Shown: piece by piece, positions 11,580 to 25,400 of the stretch
Layout of the letters: the number at the start of each line of letters is the position of its first letter
How positions within the stretch are numbered: position 1 is the stretch's first letter
Source of the DNA: Liolophura sinensis
Taxonomy: Eukaryota; Mollusca; Polyplacophora; Chitonida; Chitonidae
Length of the DNA: 64,000 bases
Assembly: GCF_032854445.1 (NCBI RefSeq)
Contig: NC_088302.1
Span: 16,611,338-16,675,337, forward strand
Reading direction: 5' to 3'
Position numbers and translations under genes: made by a program
The notes under the pieces: model-generated
What the model saw: the letters and a program-made list of their open reading frames with translations, nothing else
Databases searched by the model: none
What the model was told of the DNA's origin: nothing

Positions 11580-13275
11580 TTTAAATTTGACACCTGCATA
11601 CCATTGTTATTTCTAAAGAGACCTCTTCCTGTCTCTACCATGTGCACTCTGCCTTAGTTTTCATTTTTACTTTCATTTTGGGGTGCATACATTGTAATTT
11701 CTAATAAAACACATTGTTACAGAATAAATACATCTATATTATTTCGCAAATATATTGTGTTATATTTGATTTTTTTTTTTTGTATTTTGTGGCAAATCAG
11801 TCAAGAAAAATGTGTTTATTAATAAGGTGCCAAGAGGCTGTTCCTCTAATCAAATATTTATATGAAAGCTGTTATGTTGGACCCCAAGATTTAAAGCTGG
11901 GAACACCTAACAAGTGTTGTGGTGAGAAAAATGTATCACAATGTGCTAGGTTGTAAATTACAAATTTTGATGTAAGTGAAAATTCACTTTGTGGAGTTGA
12001 ACCTACTGTGGTCATCTACATTTACAGACATAGTAAAGAAGGTTAACCATCTCCGCCTCATTGGGTTTGCTTGCTTTTAAATCAGCCTGTCAGAGGTTAA
12101 GGAAAATTATTGCTATGTTCCTGTTTGAGGATTGGTACAAGATATACCAGTGTTCATCAGTAAAAAAATGTATGACTTTAAGCCAGATCATAATTTTAGC
12201 CACAAGTTGATAAGTGCACTCATCCACAGGTTGAAAAGCTGTATTTAGATTTCCTGTAGCTTTAGAATTTGAAGAAGGGAAGGTGGTGTATGGTAAACCC
12301 GTCAAAATTGGGAGATATAAAAGTACCCTGTAAAAAAACAAAAATAAAAACAAACAAATCATCTCATTTAGTTTTGTCTAGATTCACAAATAGCATGCTT
12401 ATTTTTCCAGTGCAATGTCATTAAGAACTGGTACCCATTTTATAAAAAGCTTGTCACTAGAAAACTGGGTATAGGTTCAAATCGGTCCTAAGGCAGGGAA
12501 TTTGTGGATTCCCTCAGTCTTGCTGCTTGCTTGGTGTTGGTGACAATAAGCGGTCAGTGATGCTCACAAAGCCATTAATCCAGTCTAACATTCGTTGAAA
12601 ACCACTTATCTTTCACTAATATGAGCACACATCTGTGCATTATGTGTGGGGAAAGTTCATCAATAAGTTACCAAAGGTCAAGGGATTACCGCATGCACTT
12701 CAATTTCTTGATGGGTGTCACATCAAAGTATTAACATCAAGTTCACAAAATCAGTTTTATATGTATACATAAATATTTATAAACTTCTTATATATTTATA
12801 TTGAAACTTTGACTCATATTGGTATTGGCAGCCTTGTATTCCGGGATTCAGCTGAATTCTTACAAAGTGAATCTATAGGAATCATTTAGATTCTGGTAAA
12901 AATAAAAGTCTTGGACACTCAGAACACAGTAAAGACTATATCTACAGCCAGACAACTGATAGGCCAATGGCTTAAACTTTTGACAGCACTAATGCCTGGG
13001 ACCAGCATAATGGATGTTATGTATATTAGTCCCAGCTAATACGTAGGCTAAGAGGATGATATTTTAAAAATTCGCACAAAAAAACACCACCTGTAACTTT
13101 CAAAAAATAATTCAACACAGTTTTGTTAATAAGTTGTAGATTTGTTCACATTGTTCTTATCATTAACAAGTTTGTTTAATACTGAATTATGTGAGTGCCT
13201 TGTGCTTGAGAAGTTAGGCTGTGTTTGAGAAGCTGTTGTCCACAGTTATCGCCCCTGTTTCCTGAGACCCGAGGA
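11580..13275. other. Intergenic spacer between SKA1 and the presumed LAS2 promoter
   Basis: AT-rich sequence with short chance open frames only. No conserved exon, RNA or clear repeat was recognised. Confidence 0.6.
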
Positions 13276-13280
13276 AGGCG

Positions 13281-13295
13281 AGCGGTGTGTTTGAA
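13281..13295 (+). promoter_or_regulatory. CDE/CHR-like element, candidate LAS2 promoter
   Basis: AGCGG-TGTG-TTTGAA gives a CDE-like core and a CHR separated by four bases, on the coding strand of the next gene. It closely resembles the CDE/CHR of the CDK1 promoter as I remember it. A donor-like AAT|GTAAGC lies just downstream near 13,347, and a good acceptor precedes the first coding exon at 19,320. A short non-coding first exon at about 13,310-13,346 is therefore possible. TTTGAA alone is common in this AT-rich DNA, so only the exact spacing and placement carry weight. Confidence 0.35.
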
Positions 13296-13349
13296 TTATC
13301 TGTGTTGACATTCTTCATGGTTGAGAAGTCATCAAGTGGTTGCTAATGT

Positions 13350-16300
13350 AAGCATTCGTATCTAAGGAGCTGGTTTAAGTTGTGATAATGTCGTGAAGTT
13401 CTGTTTTTTTTTTGACATAACCCTTAAAAAGTTCTTATTACTTGATGGTAAACTTTGAAGAATAACGTAACAACAACAACATACTTTATGAGTCCTTCGT
13501 GCTGTCAGGTTTGACTTCAGTGTCACGTCATTCATACTCCATAAAGAATTAAACGATATGGTTTGAATTTTGCTGTGCCAAACGAGTTAATGGGAGTATC
13601 TCAATTTTTGCTTTAAATGTTCCAAATGTATTTTGATTATTTCATGACTAACGGACTGCGTGCGTTTAATCTTGATACGATTAACTTCTGTAATAATTAT
13701 TACATGTAATATTTATGTCAAGATTCCAGGCACAAAGCGCCACGCCCATATGGACATATTTGGTGGGATTAATATATGATTATGTACATCATATAGTCAT
13801 CACTCTATAGGCCTATTGAAAATGTGAAAAGTACTGATGGTTGAGTGATCAGACTAGGTTACATGTAGGTTACATGCTTGTGTTCTCACAAGCACTGCTT
13901 AAGTGACAAGATGTAAGCATCCCCTAGCAGCCATTTGGCACGACCGAGTCCTAGAATGATGCAATTCTCTTGTAGTTCTCCGGCTACCTTGCACCTCAGA
14001 CTTTTGTTTCCTGCGAAAGCACAGACCTGAGTGCTATATTTTCGAAAGTAACATTGGTGATGAATTGTTGCCCCCTTATCAGACTGCCTGCCTGCCTCAA
14101 ACATCAACATACCACATTAAAAGCAACACTGAGCCTTGATTTGGTGTTAAGTTAATTTGTGCCGCAGTCCCTAATCTGCTCATACATTCCACAATAATTG
14201 ATCATGCAAGTGATGACTATGTAGGATATTTGCCCATTATTTGTTGATTTTGTGTTCCTTGCAGTTCACCCTCTTACGGTCTTAGGTTCACAGCTGTTAG
14301 GTGCAGGCAAACATAAAAATAAATGCTGTCTCTAGGAGTACAGATAGATGGTACAGAATCACAGTTGATTTGAAAATACCACTACCTCTACAACCAAAGT
14401 ATTTGTGGTGAAATGATCTTGTGTTGGATGTGCTACATTGTTACTTTATGAATTCCATTGCTGGTATTAAAAGTACTCTTACATAACAAGAAGTTATTTC
14501 CTCTCAAAGCCATTGCTGTGAGTGTCGAAACAACTCTTAATACCCATGAGGAGAAGGTGGTTTGCTAATGATCACCAACATTTTCCCAATTGGTGAATAA
14601 AACACCTCTGTCAGTATGATCCAACATAAACCCCACCTTAGAATTCACTTTTTTTCTTCTTCCTTTTCGAAAAAAAAAAATTAAAATATTTGTATGCATG
14701 GATAGGTCTACTCTGAATTACCTCCCCTGTCACATGACAGCATTATTATGATATGATGCGAGATTAGTTTTTTAAGCCATGAAGCTGTGAGAAGTGGAAT
14801 CTCTCAGATTGAGGTATGCCTGTGCCGTATATAGGTCTAGGTTATGTCACAACAACTATTTTCTAGCCAACAAAATTTGAGAAAACATGACATCAGCTAT
14901 TCAGTGGCAGAAATGTCTAGAGGTCTGAAATCAAGTCAATGATTGTATATTTTGATAGAAATGAGATTTTTGACAGAGTTTGCCAGAACTACCTGCTGTA
15001 CATGTAGCCTACAAACATGTACATGCATTTAATTAGCCTGTTTTCTAGGGGATTTAAATTTTCTCTGAATGGCTGAAACAATACATGATGTTTCTATTGT
15101 GCACTCCAAATGAGTTCAGAAAATTAAAATTGTTCTTCAAAAAGTTGATACATCTTCAACTAGCTTAGGCCACTTTAACTTTGAAATGCGCCATTAGCCA
15201 TTGATTATGACAGGTGCCATCTAACAACAGCTTACTCCTAAAAATGCTCTAGGGAAGTAATCAGTTGCGGTCCTATTGCACTATAAAATGTCTGAACAAG
15301 TAAGATTAGTTTTCAGCAGACTTGAGTGTATGTGTTGATCCTGTAATAGTAGTCCTGAATGTTGACTCAAGACTCTCCGCTTTCAGATTTTCGTGACACA
15401 AGCTAAAGACGAATTATTTTCTTAAATTTGCATTTAGGATAAGCCTACGGAAGGATTTGTTGAAGTGTCTGCATTAGTTTGTTCACTTATAAAATATTGT
15501 CAGGTGTTTTTGTGCCCGTAGGTATCTTTATGCACCTTGTGGATATGGTACAGATAAAATCGCACTTTGTCACACTGACTCCTTTTACATTCAGTACTTT
15601 TAATCAAGGGATCACAAATTTTACCCAAAGAATCACACATGAATCTATTACGCCTACTTAATGTTTGACTTGGTTTGTCTTGTCAGTAATTACTTCCAGG
15701 TGATGTTTGAAAACGAAGACACAATCACGTTCACGTATAAATGTTAATAAACGTTGTGACAAGGACATGTCAAAATGTAATGCGTAAAATGAAAAAGGAA
15801 AAAAAAAGGTGGGGGGGGTGGGGGTGCGCTAAACTGCTGATGAGGCACTGTGCATGTATAAAAAATACCTCATGTAGTGGAGTCAAATGGATTTTATCAT
15901 CAGTCATACATCGGTATTAACTGAAGCGTACCATGAACACAACAGATGACAGCCATATGGACCTGTCTATGATTTTTCTGAACCACGAATCCCCTGTCAG
16001 CTATATATTTGTGGATAACACATGGCACATACATATAGCAGTAATTGGATACCTTTTTCAAATTAATAAATCAGGTGTGTTCTGTTTTAGAGCAGAATTC
16101 TTTTGTCCCAAACCTCTGCTGTTCTCTGCTTATTATGTTCTCTTGTTACCAGTCACCATAGCAACGCGTCATTAGAACTTGCACAGGTAGCTGGTGGTCA
16201 AGGATAAATCTGTTACCATGGCAGCTGCATGTTGAACTTCAGATTTACTGGTCACTGTTAAGAAATGTATTACATCCAACTAGCCCATCATGTCAAAAGA

Positions 16301-19300
16301 CCACAGATTGGGACCACTGAGTGATGGTGTAAATCTGGATCATATTGATTTTGAAGTTAAAAGTTATCCTGCAGTTATGTTTACAGTGCATGAATCTTTC
16401 TTCCGGTGTCTGGATTATCATACATGTTAGCCTCTTCACAGCACTCTAGGCTCTTCACTGGGCTCTTGTGTAAAGTATGTAGAATCTAATTAAGGATAGG
16501 ATGATTAGTGCTGAGGCTAGGCACAGTATAACAGGTGTGGCTACAGACAAGTGACATACAGGTAAAAATGTCAGAATGGTGCAGGTAATCTCTGTGCAGG
16601 TAAAATGCTTTTGCATTATGAATGCTAAGGTATATGAGGTGTGTGTTCAGGAGAAGCATGTTACAGTTGCTACAATTTTTATTTAAATATTAAGAAAGTG
16701 ATTTATTGGCTTCTGAGTATTAAAAAATGCATTTGAAGAAACACTAGTCATATTTAATTGCATGATTTAAACATTTGTATACATGTATGTATTTTTTCAT
16801 ACATTTCATTTGAATATTAATGTTGTGTTCAGTGTTTGAAATGCATTTTAAGTGCATTTTAATTATGTTTATATTGTGCAAATTGTTAACTTTGCTGTTT
16901 TTAATTATTTTACATGATGGAATTGTGACCAATCACAATAATACATGTATTTTATTTATTTCTATTCCAGAATTAAATTTTGAAGTTATATATAATTTTT
17001 TTTCCAAACAAGAATATTGAAGATTTTAATATTTGAGTTGTAGTTGTTATATTTGCAACACTCGCATGTTTTAAACTATACTTACATGTATCTATAGTTT
17101 GTGTTAATCTGCACTGCCATTGATCTTTTCAACATGTTTATATGCATACAATATTTGGAGGTTAGGTATGAAATTAGAAAAGCTTTTGTGGGTGCACTGA
17201 TCTGCAAAATGGCTGCACAGGTAAACATTTTGGATGCACTGGCTAAAAAAGTGTGAGCATATATACGCACTCATGCACCTTTAATTTTGATCCTTGATTA
17301 ACATTTATTTACCTTACTTAGTACCTGCCCAGTTCAGGTGTGCATTTAGTGATAAGACCATTCCATACCTGTCCAAGTGTACAAGACATTAGGTATCTTA
17401 GTCTGGTCTTAGTCAAAAATCAATTAGACTTATTGATAGGGATTATTGATTCTACACACAGAGGACTTGTGGGTGGTTTCACATTAAAAACATGCTAATG
17501 CACATACCTGGTAGACCGTAAGTAGTTTTATAGGTTATAGTCATATGCATTTTCACACTGTGTAAGTTTGTGACTTTTTCGCAACTGGCAATGCTTTACC
17601 TGTAGGAGACTGATTGACATACATAAAGGTGAGTACAGATTTAGCTTTTCAATTTTTTCTTGCAATTATCTATATATATGAATGAAGACTATATTATTCT
17701 GCAGGGTAGTGTTCAATCAAATCAGTGTAAACATATTTGATATACTTGTAAGCAAATATGAGTATTTCAAATATACACCGTGATGATCGAATTTTGATAA
17801 TAAAAACATATTTTAGTCTCCATTCACTAAAACATTATACACGAACGTGAAGTTTGATAAATCGAAAGGTTTGATTTCATTTTACACTGCACATTTTATT
17901 AAATGGAGACAGTAGAGTAATAACTTGTTTTCTCCATAAAATTACATGTAATTTCAAAAGGAGTTATGGAGAAATGAGACACAGTAGGCTACATGTATGT
18001 TTTTAGGCTATGTCATTGCACATGTCACTGCATTGAACCAGTCATGTCATTATGGTGTAATCAGCACCCATGTGTGAGCTGAGACCACCCAGCCTAATGG
18101 ATGACAATTAGTCAAGCCTAATTAACTGTATTGTATACTTAGGCCCCTAAAAGGGTTACCTTACACCCTCAGTCTGCCATACTGGGACTCTAAAGATTAA
18201 ACTCTGCTCATTCACGTACCTGGCAGATACCTGTGATATACCTGCCCAACTACAGGTGTAGTGCCAACTCCCAGCCTTGTTATCCAGTTTGCTCCTGTCC
18301 TTAACTCGTTAACATAGTTAACAGCTGCGAAGCACAGTCTGAATTCCCACTAGGGGAATTCTATGAAGACAGCATGGGGCAATCACCTTGCCAGGGTGAG
18401 GAAATTTAATGGTGGTTTTTATCCTGAACATTCTGTACATGTGTCTACAAATGTATTTTTGCACATTTAACATTTAACAGCTCACATGGGGGGCTTGTTC
18501 ATGTTTAATAGTCTGCAGTTGTGAGCATGGATCTCTTCTACTTCAACATTTCAAGAAACATGTAGCAGGTCATTAACCTCTGTCCACCAGCATATGTAGG
18601 CTACACGTTACATTTTATTCAGTGTGTAATTACATGTGTTGCCAATAATTTATTTGAATATTCTGAAAAGTGGTAACAACATGTACATTGTACTTGGAGG
18701 CTTCTCAGGTAAATGTACGGTAGGTGGCACAGTAAGCATTTGCAGTCATTGGTAGAGTATGTGTTTACAATGTTTAATTTGTACATCATCATGAGATTAC
18801 AATAATTTTTACAGTATGTTTTCTTTATGTACACTTGTATCTATCCATAAGGCTGACCACCATCATATACATGTATAAAGTGAGAAATTCCTGAGTGTTA
18901 AACAACAATGGGTATATAATTCTGTGTACTTTGTGTTCATGTACGGAGAGAATGATGATCTATTTTATTATTAGATATGCAATAAATATATTCCTGGAAA
19001 AATTTTTGTATAGGTCATTTTCATGAATCTCCACAAAATGAATGTGTGAGTGATGTCTTCTGTAAAAACACATACTGTATTTCACCAACAGTTTCATATG
19101 TAAAAATGCACTTTCAGAAGGGCATATAGGCTTTAAAATGATATGTTTGATGTCAACACTTAAACTTTTGGTAATAAGGAATTAATGAAAATTCAGAAAA
19201 TCAGTCAGAATCAGTTAAAATGTGTCACTTTAAAAATGAAAAACTTCAAGTGAAATACATATACAGTCTGTGAGAATATTAATATCCTAAATGCAGTCTT

Positions 19301-19321
19301 CTCTTGTACATTGAATTACAG
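13350..19321. other. Long non-coding stretch, probably LAS2 5' UTR intron
   Basis: No convincing coding exon is present. It holds a G-rich run near 15,808-15,828 and AT-rich sequence with frequent ACATGTA motifs. The intron assignment depends on the upstream promoter guess. Confidence 0.4.
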
Positions 19322-19480
19322 AGTTGGCAGTCCACCTGTGATGGTTGGAGCTTATGAGGTGTGCGTTCTGCTGAACCTAATGTTTGATACACCTTCTCAC
19401 AGTTCCTTGATGACAGCCCAGCCTGGCCAGCATGAACCTCCTGTCCTCTGAAGGATGCCAATCTGACCTCTGACCTCAGC
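19322..19480 (+). other. Probable 5' UTR part of the first coding exon of LAS2
   Basis: A strong acceptor (TCTTCTCTTGTACATTGAAT followed by TACAG) ends at 19,321, and the start codon follows at 19,481. Several upstream ATG triplets lie in this leader, so translation could be modulated by short upstream frames. Confidence 0.5.
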
Positions 19481-22400
19481 ATGGAATCCTTCAGCAGCAG
19501 CTATCACCATAACAAAAGCATCAACGGGGCTCCACTGGGGCGTATCGTCATGATGGGACCCAAAATCCTTTACGGGAAACGTGAGTACTCCTCAGCGTCT
19601 GAAGCCCTCGAAGATTACATCTGTGAGTTTGAAGGCAGTGGGAGGAAACTGAAGTTCAGCTACTCACAGCGGAGTAAAAAAGATGTCCTTGACTTGCTGA
19701 CAACTGGGTTGTCTCCAAGTGTTTATGACGGCACTCGTCGGGTTAACGGGGTGTCTGAAGACGACACTAGAGGCTCTGTTCCACAAGATCCAAATCGTTC
19801 AGCGATGAGTCTTGGAAATAGACTGAGTCTGCGAGATCTTCAAAGCAGTAGTACGCTCACAGGCAATCTCAGCAGGCTAGACATTTCCCGAGCCAGCATT
19901 GAAGAGTCCTTTCGTAGGATGAAGGAAGTCGACGATGCATTTAAAGGTAAACTGTGTATATACATGGCATGTACATTTATATTTTTTTTCAACTGGTGTC
20001 ATTACTTTTGTTTCATCTGCAATTTTATGTGTGGCATTTCTTGGGCCGTTTTGACTGACATCTTGATAATTCGGAAATCACTGTGACCCAAAAACAAAAT
20101 TAAAATGAAAAAACAAAACAACATTGAAAGAGCAATGAAATGCACATGCAAGTAGCGTATATTTATTTTTTATGGACATAAAAACATGGGTAGTTATTAT
20201 CATCTGCATGTAGTTTGAATAAACTGAAACATGTTGAATGCATATGTTTAATTGTCATCAAGTGTGTTAATCACAAAACTGAGAGTAATTGAAATCGGAT
20301 CTTGAGTATCGTAAAAGGACCAACTGGGTTTGTATGAACTGAATTAAATGGATTTATCTCTAAACGCTGTCAATATGTGGGTCAGTTCTGAAGTAGTAAC
20401 ATAGTTCCCATGTTTTTGCAGTGGCTCACACATTGAACCAGTCCCATGATGTGTTGAGGAAGGTGGAAGAAGACAGGCTGTCTGACATAGGGGAATCCCC
20501 TTCCAGGTGTGACATGCGGTCTCTGGCCACCGAGAGTCTCATCAGTGTCAACCCCTACCCATTCAGCAATGGCGTCCCTGAGGTAACAGCTGTACCACAG
20601 AACCCAGAGCCTCAACGGAGAGGTCACATTTATTCCTACAGGACCCCACGGTCGCGTTCACATACAGTATCTGGGGTCAACTTTACTCAGGCCAACAACA
20701 AGTTTGTCGGTGAAACAAATGGTGCTTTTAAGAATGAGGCTGCTTTCGGGAGCACTAGTTATGGAGCCACACGTCCTCACAGTGGACAAGGGAGACAACT
20801 CTCTGCAGACAAACAGCTTTTTCCCACTTCCAGGTACAGAAGCAGATCGGCCTCACCTAATGTGGACAGAAGTAAGTATAACCCAAAGACAGGGAGTCGA
20901 CAGGCACCCAGCTGGCTGGAGGATCTGGATAGCTCACGAGACAGTCGGCTGAGTGCTGCTGAGAATCCGAGGGCGCCCTCTGGTGCCAGGAGGACCCCAA
21001 GCTGGATAGAGGATATTGTAGGGTCCACAGCATCATCGGTGACTGACATCAAACATGTGCCAGTGTCATCTGACAATCTGTCAGTCGGGTCAGGATGCTC
21101 CACAGTAAATGACTCAAAGAGCTCTAGCTCTTGCATGGCCCCAGTGCTTTATGTGTCTGACCTCAACATTGGGGCAGGGTCAGAGGTCAGGCAAGCTGAA
21201 AAGCGCAGGCCTGCCAGTGCTCAAATTCACACGTCTACGCCTTCAAAACCAAGGGGTGCTAGAAATGATGTTTCAGCAAAAATTGGTTTGGCGAATGGCC
21301 TTCCCGATCGATTTCGAATTCCTTCTGACTCCCTGGATGGAAAAACTGTCAGCTCAATTTCTTTCTCAAATGCTAGGCTAGCGAGGAGTTTAGACAACAC
21401 AACAGACTTGCGAGTTAACTGTGCTGAAAATGAGGACAGGATAGGCAAAATGCTGAAGGAGTTAGATGTGATCAAGACAAAGCTTAAGTCTTCCAGTGAG
21501 GACGCCACCAGTTGCCTAAGGGAGATAACTATAGATCAAAGAGCAGATAACTTCACAGAGACTCCAGAAATTTCCTCAAGCCAGGAGCCAGGCAAGGCTG
21601 ACCGTCGTTTGCTTGACAAGGACAGCCCAGCTGTTAGCTCCTACCTCCAGGGAAATGAGCAAGGTAAACATAGTAAAGTGTCAAATCAATACTAAACTCA
21701 ATAACTTGCAACCCATCAATATTAATGCAGGGAAGGTCATGTTAAAACAGGGAAGACATGTGAAACCTCTTGGGTGTACTCAGCAAACAAAATTATACAT
21801 GCACATGTTTGGAGCAGTGCCGATGGCAGATGATAATAGCATGAAGTGGGTAATAGTTTGCATTATAGAATCAGTGGTTTGGGTGGGAGGTAGATTGACT
21901 AGAATCATGTTGTCGATCTGTGTAAATACATGTACACCTGTCTGTCATGCTGGATGTAAGCAATTTTAAATCTGATTTGAATATTTCACGTTTTCTGGAG
22001 TATGCGTACATGTATATGGACATGGACTTATTCAGTTTCAATATTAAGACTCTTTTCTTATTTGATTTACAAATATGAACAGATCCATGCACAAGTACAG
22101 GACAAGCACTGACAATATGGTTTCTTTACCTTCCCTGCCTAACAGTATAACACAGATGATAGTATAAGGAGGAGTCTAAGTACAGCCAAACAGAAATTAA
22201 TTGACCATTGACCCTAATGAATGACATTTTTTCCCCTGGAAACCTAATTAACACCTACTTATTTTGCAGGTATTGTGTGTGTTCCTGTGTGATGTCTGTC
22301 AGGTGGCAGTTTGCAAACTTGCAGTTTGTTTGTCTGCATTGATGATATTTGTAGCAGGCAAATATTATTACAGCCTTTATTGATTATAACAACAGTTGTG

Positions 22401-25400
22401 AGATAATTTGAATGTGCATGTAAATAAAGTACTGGCCTGTGTCCTTAAAAAAAAACTTCATTCCCTGGGTCAGCATGACATGGTAAATGAAGGTTTTGTA
22501 TGATGGACAAATGGAATAGTGCGCCTATATTCATTTGCATTATCTCTCTTGACAAGTCATTTACAGTGAAAAATCACAAATAGAATACATGTATATATGG
22601 AGAAACATTTACAAGCGTACAGTTTTAAGCAACCATCAGGAAGATGAAATCAATAATGTTGACATGTAGTGTATACATGTGCCACTCTCAATGTTCGCTT
22701 TACATCACTGCCACCACTAGCAAATATTGAAGAGAAATCTTGAGCAACGCCTATGGCACTGGGGTCATGGTGGTGAGGCAGCAGGTGATGTCAGAAAACA
22801 CGAAAGCTCTGTTTCAAGCTGTTGCTTTTAGTAATGCTTTTTATACATTCATTCCCAGTACCGATATCTTAAATATGCACCACATGATTCCAGTCAACAC
22901 CTGCAACAATTTTATTGATGAATGCTGATAAAATAGTTCTGCACAAGGACACCAGTGATGAGGGTAAGCCTAAATTAGCCTACATGTATCACACTGGTTC
23001 CAAAGGTCAAGCTTGTCTGGTGGTGGCAGTAATGTAAAGCAAGCACAGAGAGCGGCACACGCATTGCAGGGAACATATAAATTAGAGTTACCGCCTAGGG
23101 TTGAGGTGTTCAAGCTAGATGATCAGCCAGAGACGACCAAGACTGGGTGGTCATCTGGCTTGACACCGAAACCAAAGGCGGTGACTGACTTACACAGTGG
23201 TTTCATTGTTTGGCAAGAGTCATTTGTTTCATGAAATTGCCAAAGTCGGATGAATTTTTCTAAAGGGTTATTAAAATTCACCTTAGTTACTATGTATGTA
23301 TGTGACGCTCATGTATAGGCTTGTAAAACTATGCATTTGACCAGGATATTAGTGATATTGATGTGGTCTTATATGAAGCTCTTAAGATGTTATCCATTAC
23401 ACATAGTGCAATGACAAAATACACCACATATGTTTACTGCATATTATCATTTATGTTCACATTAACCAGCTTGGTAAGTTTTTCGAACAGATGTACCCAA
23501 TAAGTTAACTTATGTTAGATTTAAAGAAGGATGCAAATTTCTGTGTTTATATAGCCTTCAATCAGTTTTTACCAGCAGAGCTTGACCTGTTGAGGGACTC
23601 AAGGTAAATGATATTTCTCAACAGGACAATTTCTCTGAACAGATACCCAAAAAATCCTCAGCAGTGTAGTGTGTACTGCTTTAAATAAATAACTTTCTGC
23701 AGATACATGAAACAACTCATTTAGAAGCTTTAATATATATTTTCTGATTATTGCAAATAACAAATTTGCTTAAAAAATAAATACAGTAGCTTGTAAAATT
23801 TAATCTGCTGTAATGTAAATGGAAACAGGTTTGTCTTTAGTTGTTTTGAATAGTTGGGACAAAGTACATTATTCTTGACGCGGTGGTCTTGTTGAAAAGT
23901 GTCAGTATCGAGAAAAGATAGAATGATGGTATGATGATGGCCTTACCTGGCTTCCATAGAAGGGTGTAACGTGATGACCTTTTTAGTGCTTATACTAGCA
24001 GTAGCAAACGAGGAATACCCAATAGCTCAGATGGCAGGGAGGTGGACTTCAGACATAGAGATCCGATTTCAAATCCCCATGAGTGAAGCAATCAATTGTT
24101 AAATGGAATCTGCGAAATTAGTATGTCACTTGAACACCTGGTATACATCACTTGAACACCTGGAATACATCACTTGAACACCCAGCACGTCACTTGAACG
24201 CCTGTCATCCGCTAGCTGACTGGAGATGCAGGATGAATGACCCACGACAAACAATGGAACCAGTGTGTAAAAAAAAACCTGGTCTCATGATATATGTATA
24301 TAACCAATATAATGTGAAAAATTTCCAAGCAAGCAATATTTAGCTTGGTACAAAGCAAATAAATAAATGTATGAACATTTCATCTAACTGGGGCCTCTGC
24401 AGGCTCATGGTTAACATGACTTAGGACCATCTCAACAATAAGATTCTTGTGTTCAAGTCCAGCTCAAGCTGGCCTCCTCTCTTGTCACCCCTGGGGATCT
24501 GCGCGTTTTCCTCCCACCATAATGCTAGTCGCTGTCATTCTATAAGTGAAATGTTCTAAATGTACAACATGAAATACAAATAAAATAAATCTAATAGTAC
24601 TTACTACATGTCTATGTCTTTTAGATCCACACATGTTGGCCGTGAGCCATGACCCCTGTTCCAGCCCATCATCCGGCGTGACAGATGAGATTCTCCAAGG
24701 GGACAGGCCCTGGGAGAGAGCTCCTGTGTCAGTGTGAGTGCTCAGCCTGCATTAACCACACCATGGTATTGGGGCTAGTCAGTTGAGAATAAAAGCCTTC
24801 TGCTCTTATGTCGTAAATTATTATACTTGTCCACGATATGGATGGGTTCAGTCTTAGACTCTCAGACAGGGAATCATTGAGATTCTTCTACCTGCAGTGT
24901 TCTTGGAACCTTGGTGGTTAACAGTGCTCAGGTGGTGGTTTTATAGATGTTTTTACAGGACATTTGTTAGACTCTGCTGGCATTCCACCATTATTTTTGA
25001 TCACACTAAGCTTGTTCAGCAGATGAAATGTGTGAGTCAGCATATTAAGAGAAAGTTTGTCAGTTAATTACCAAGGACTGGTGGTTTAATCTGAATCCTT
25101 GCTTTCCTCTGCCATTAAATGTTTTTCTTTAAAAAACAATCTATTAAATAAATATTATACATGCTGTGTACATGTATATTTAGCTTCAGTTGGCTGCTGT
25201 TTAGTGTATTTGGATGTTTGTGTTCAATGGCTGTGAAGCTGGCAAGAGTGTGTTGATGAAGTCATTATTTCCTCTTGTCTCTGCCCAGCTCCGTAAGCTG
25301 TACATGTATATCTTGAAAACTGTGATAAGTTTAGTGTGAAATAGTTCTGTAAATTTTAAAGCACTCTTCAAACAAACATGAAATATCCACAAATTAAAAA

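Noticed and set aside
15805-15830. G-quadruplex near a promoter
   Set aside because: It is a single G-rich run with no gene start nearby; too little to support a function.
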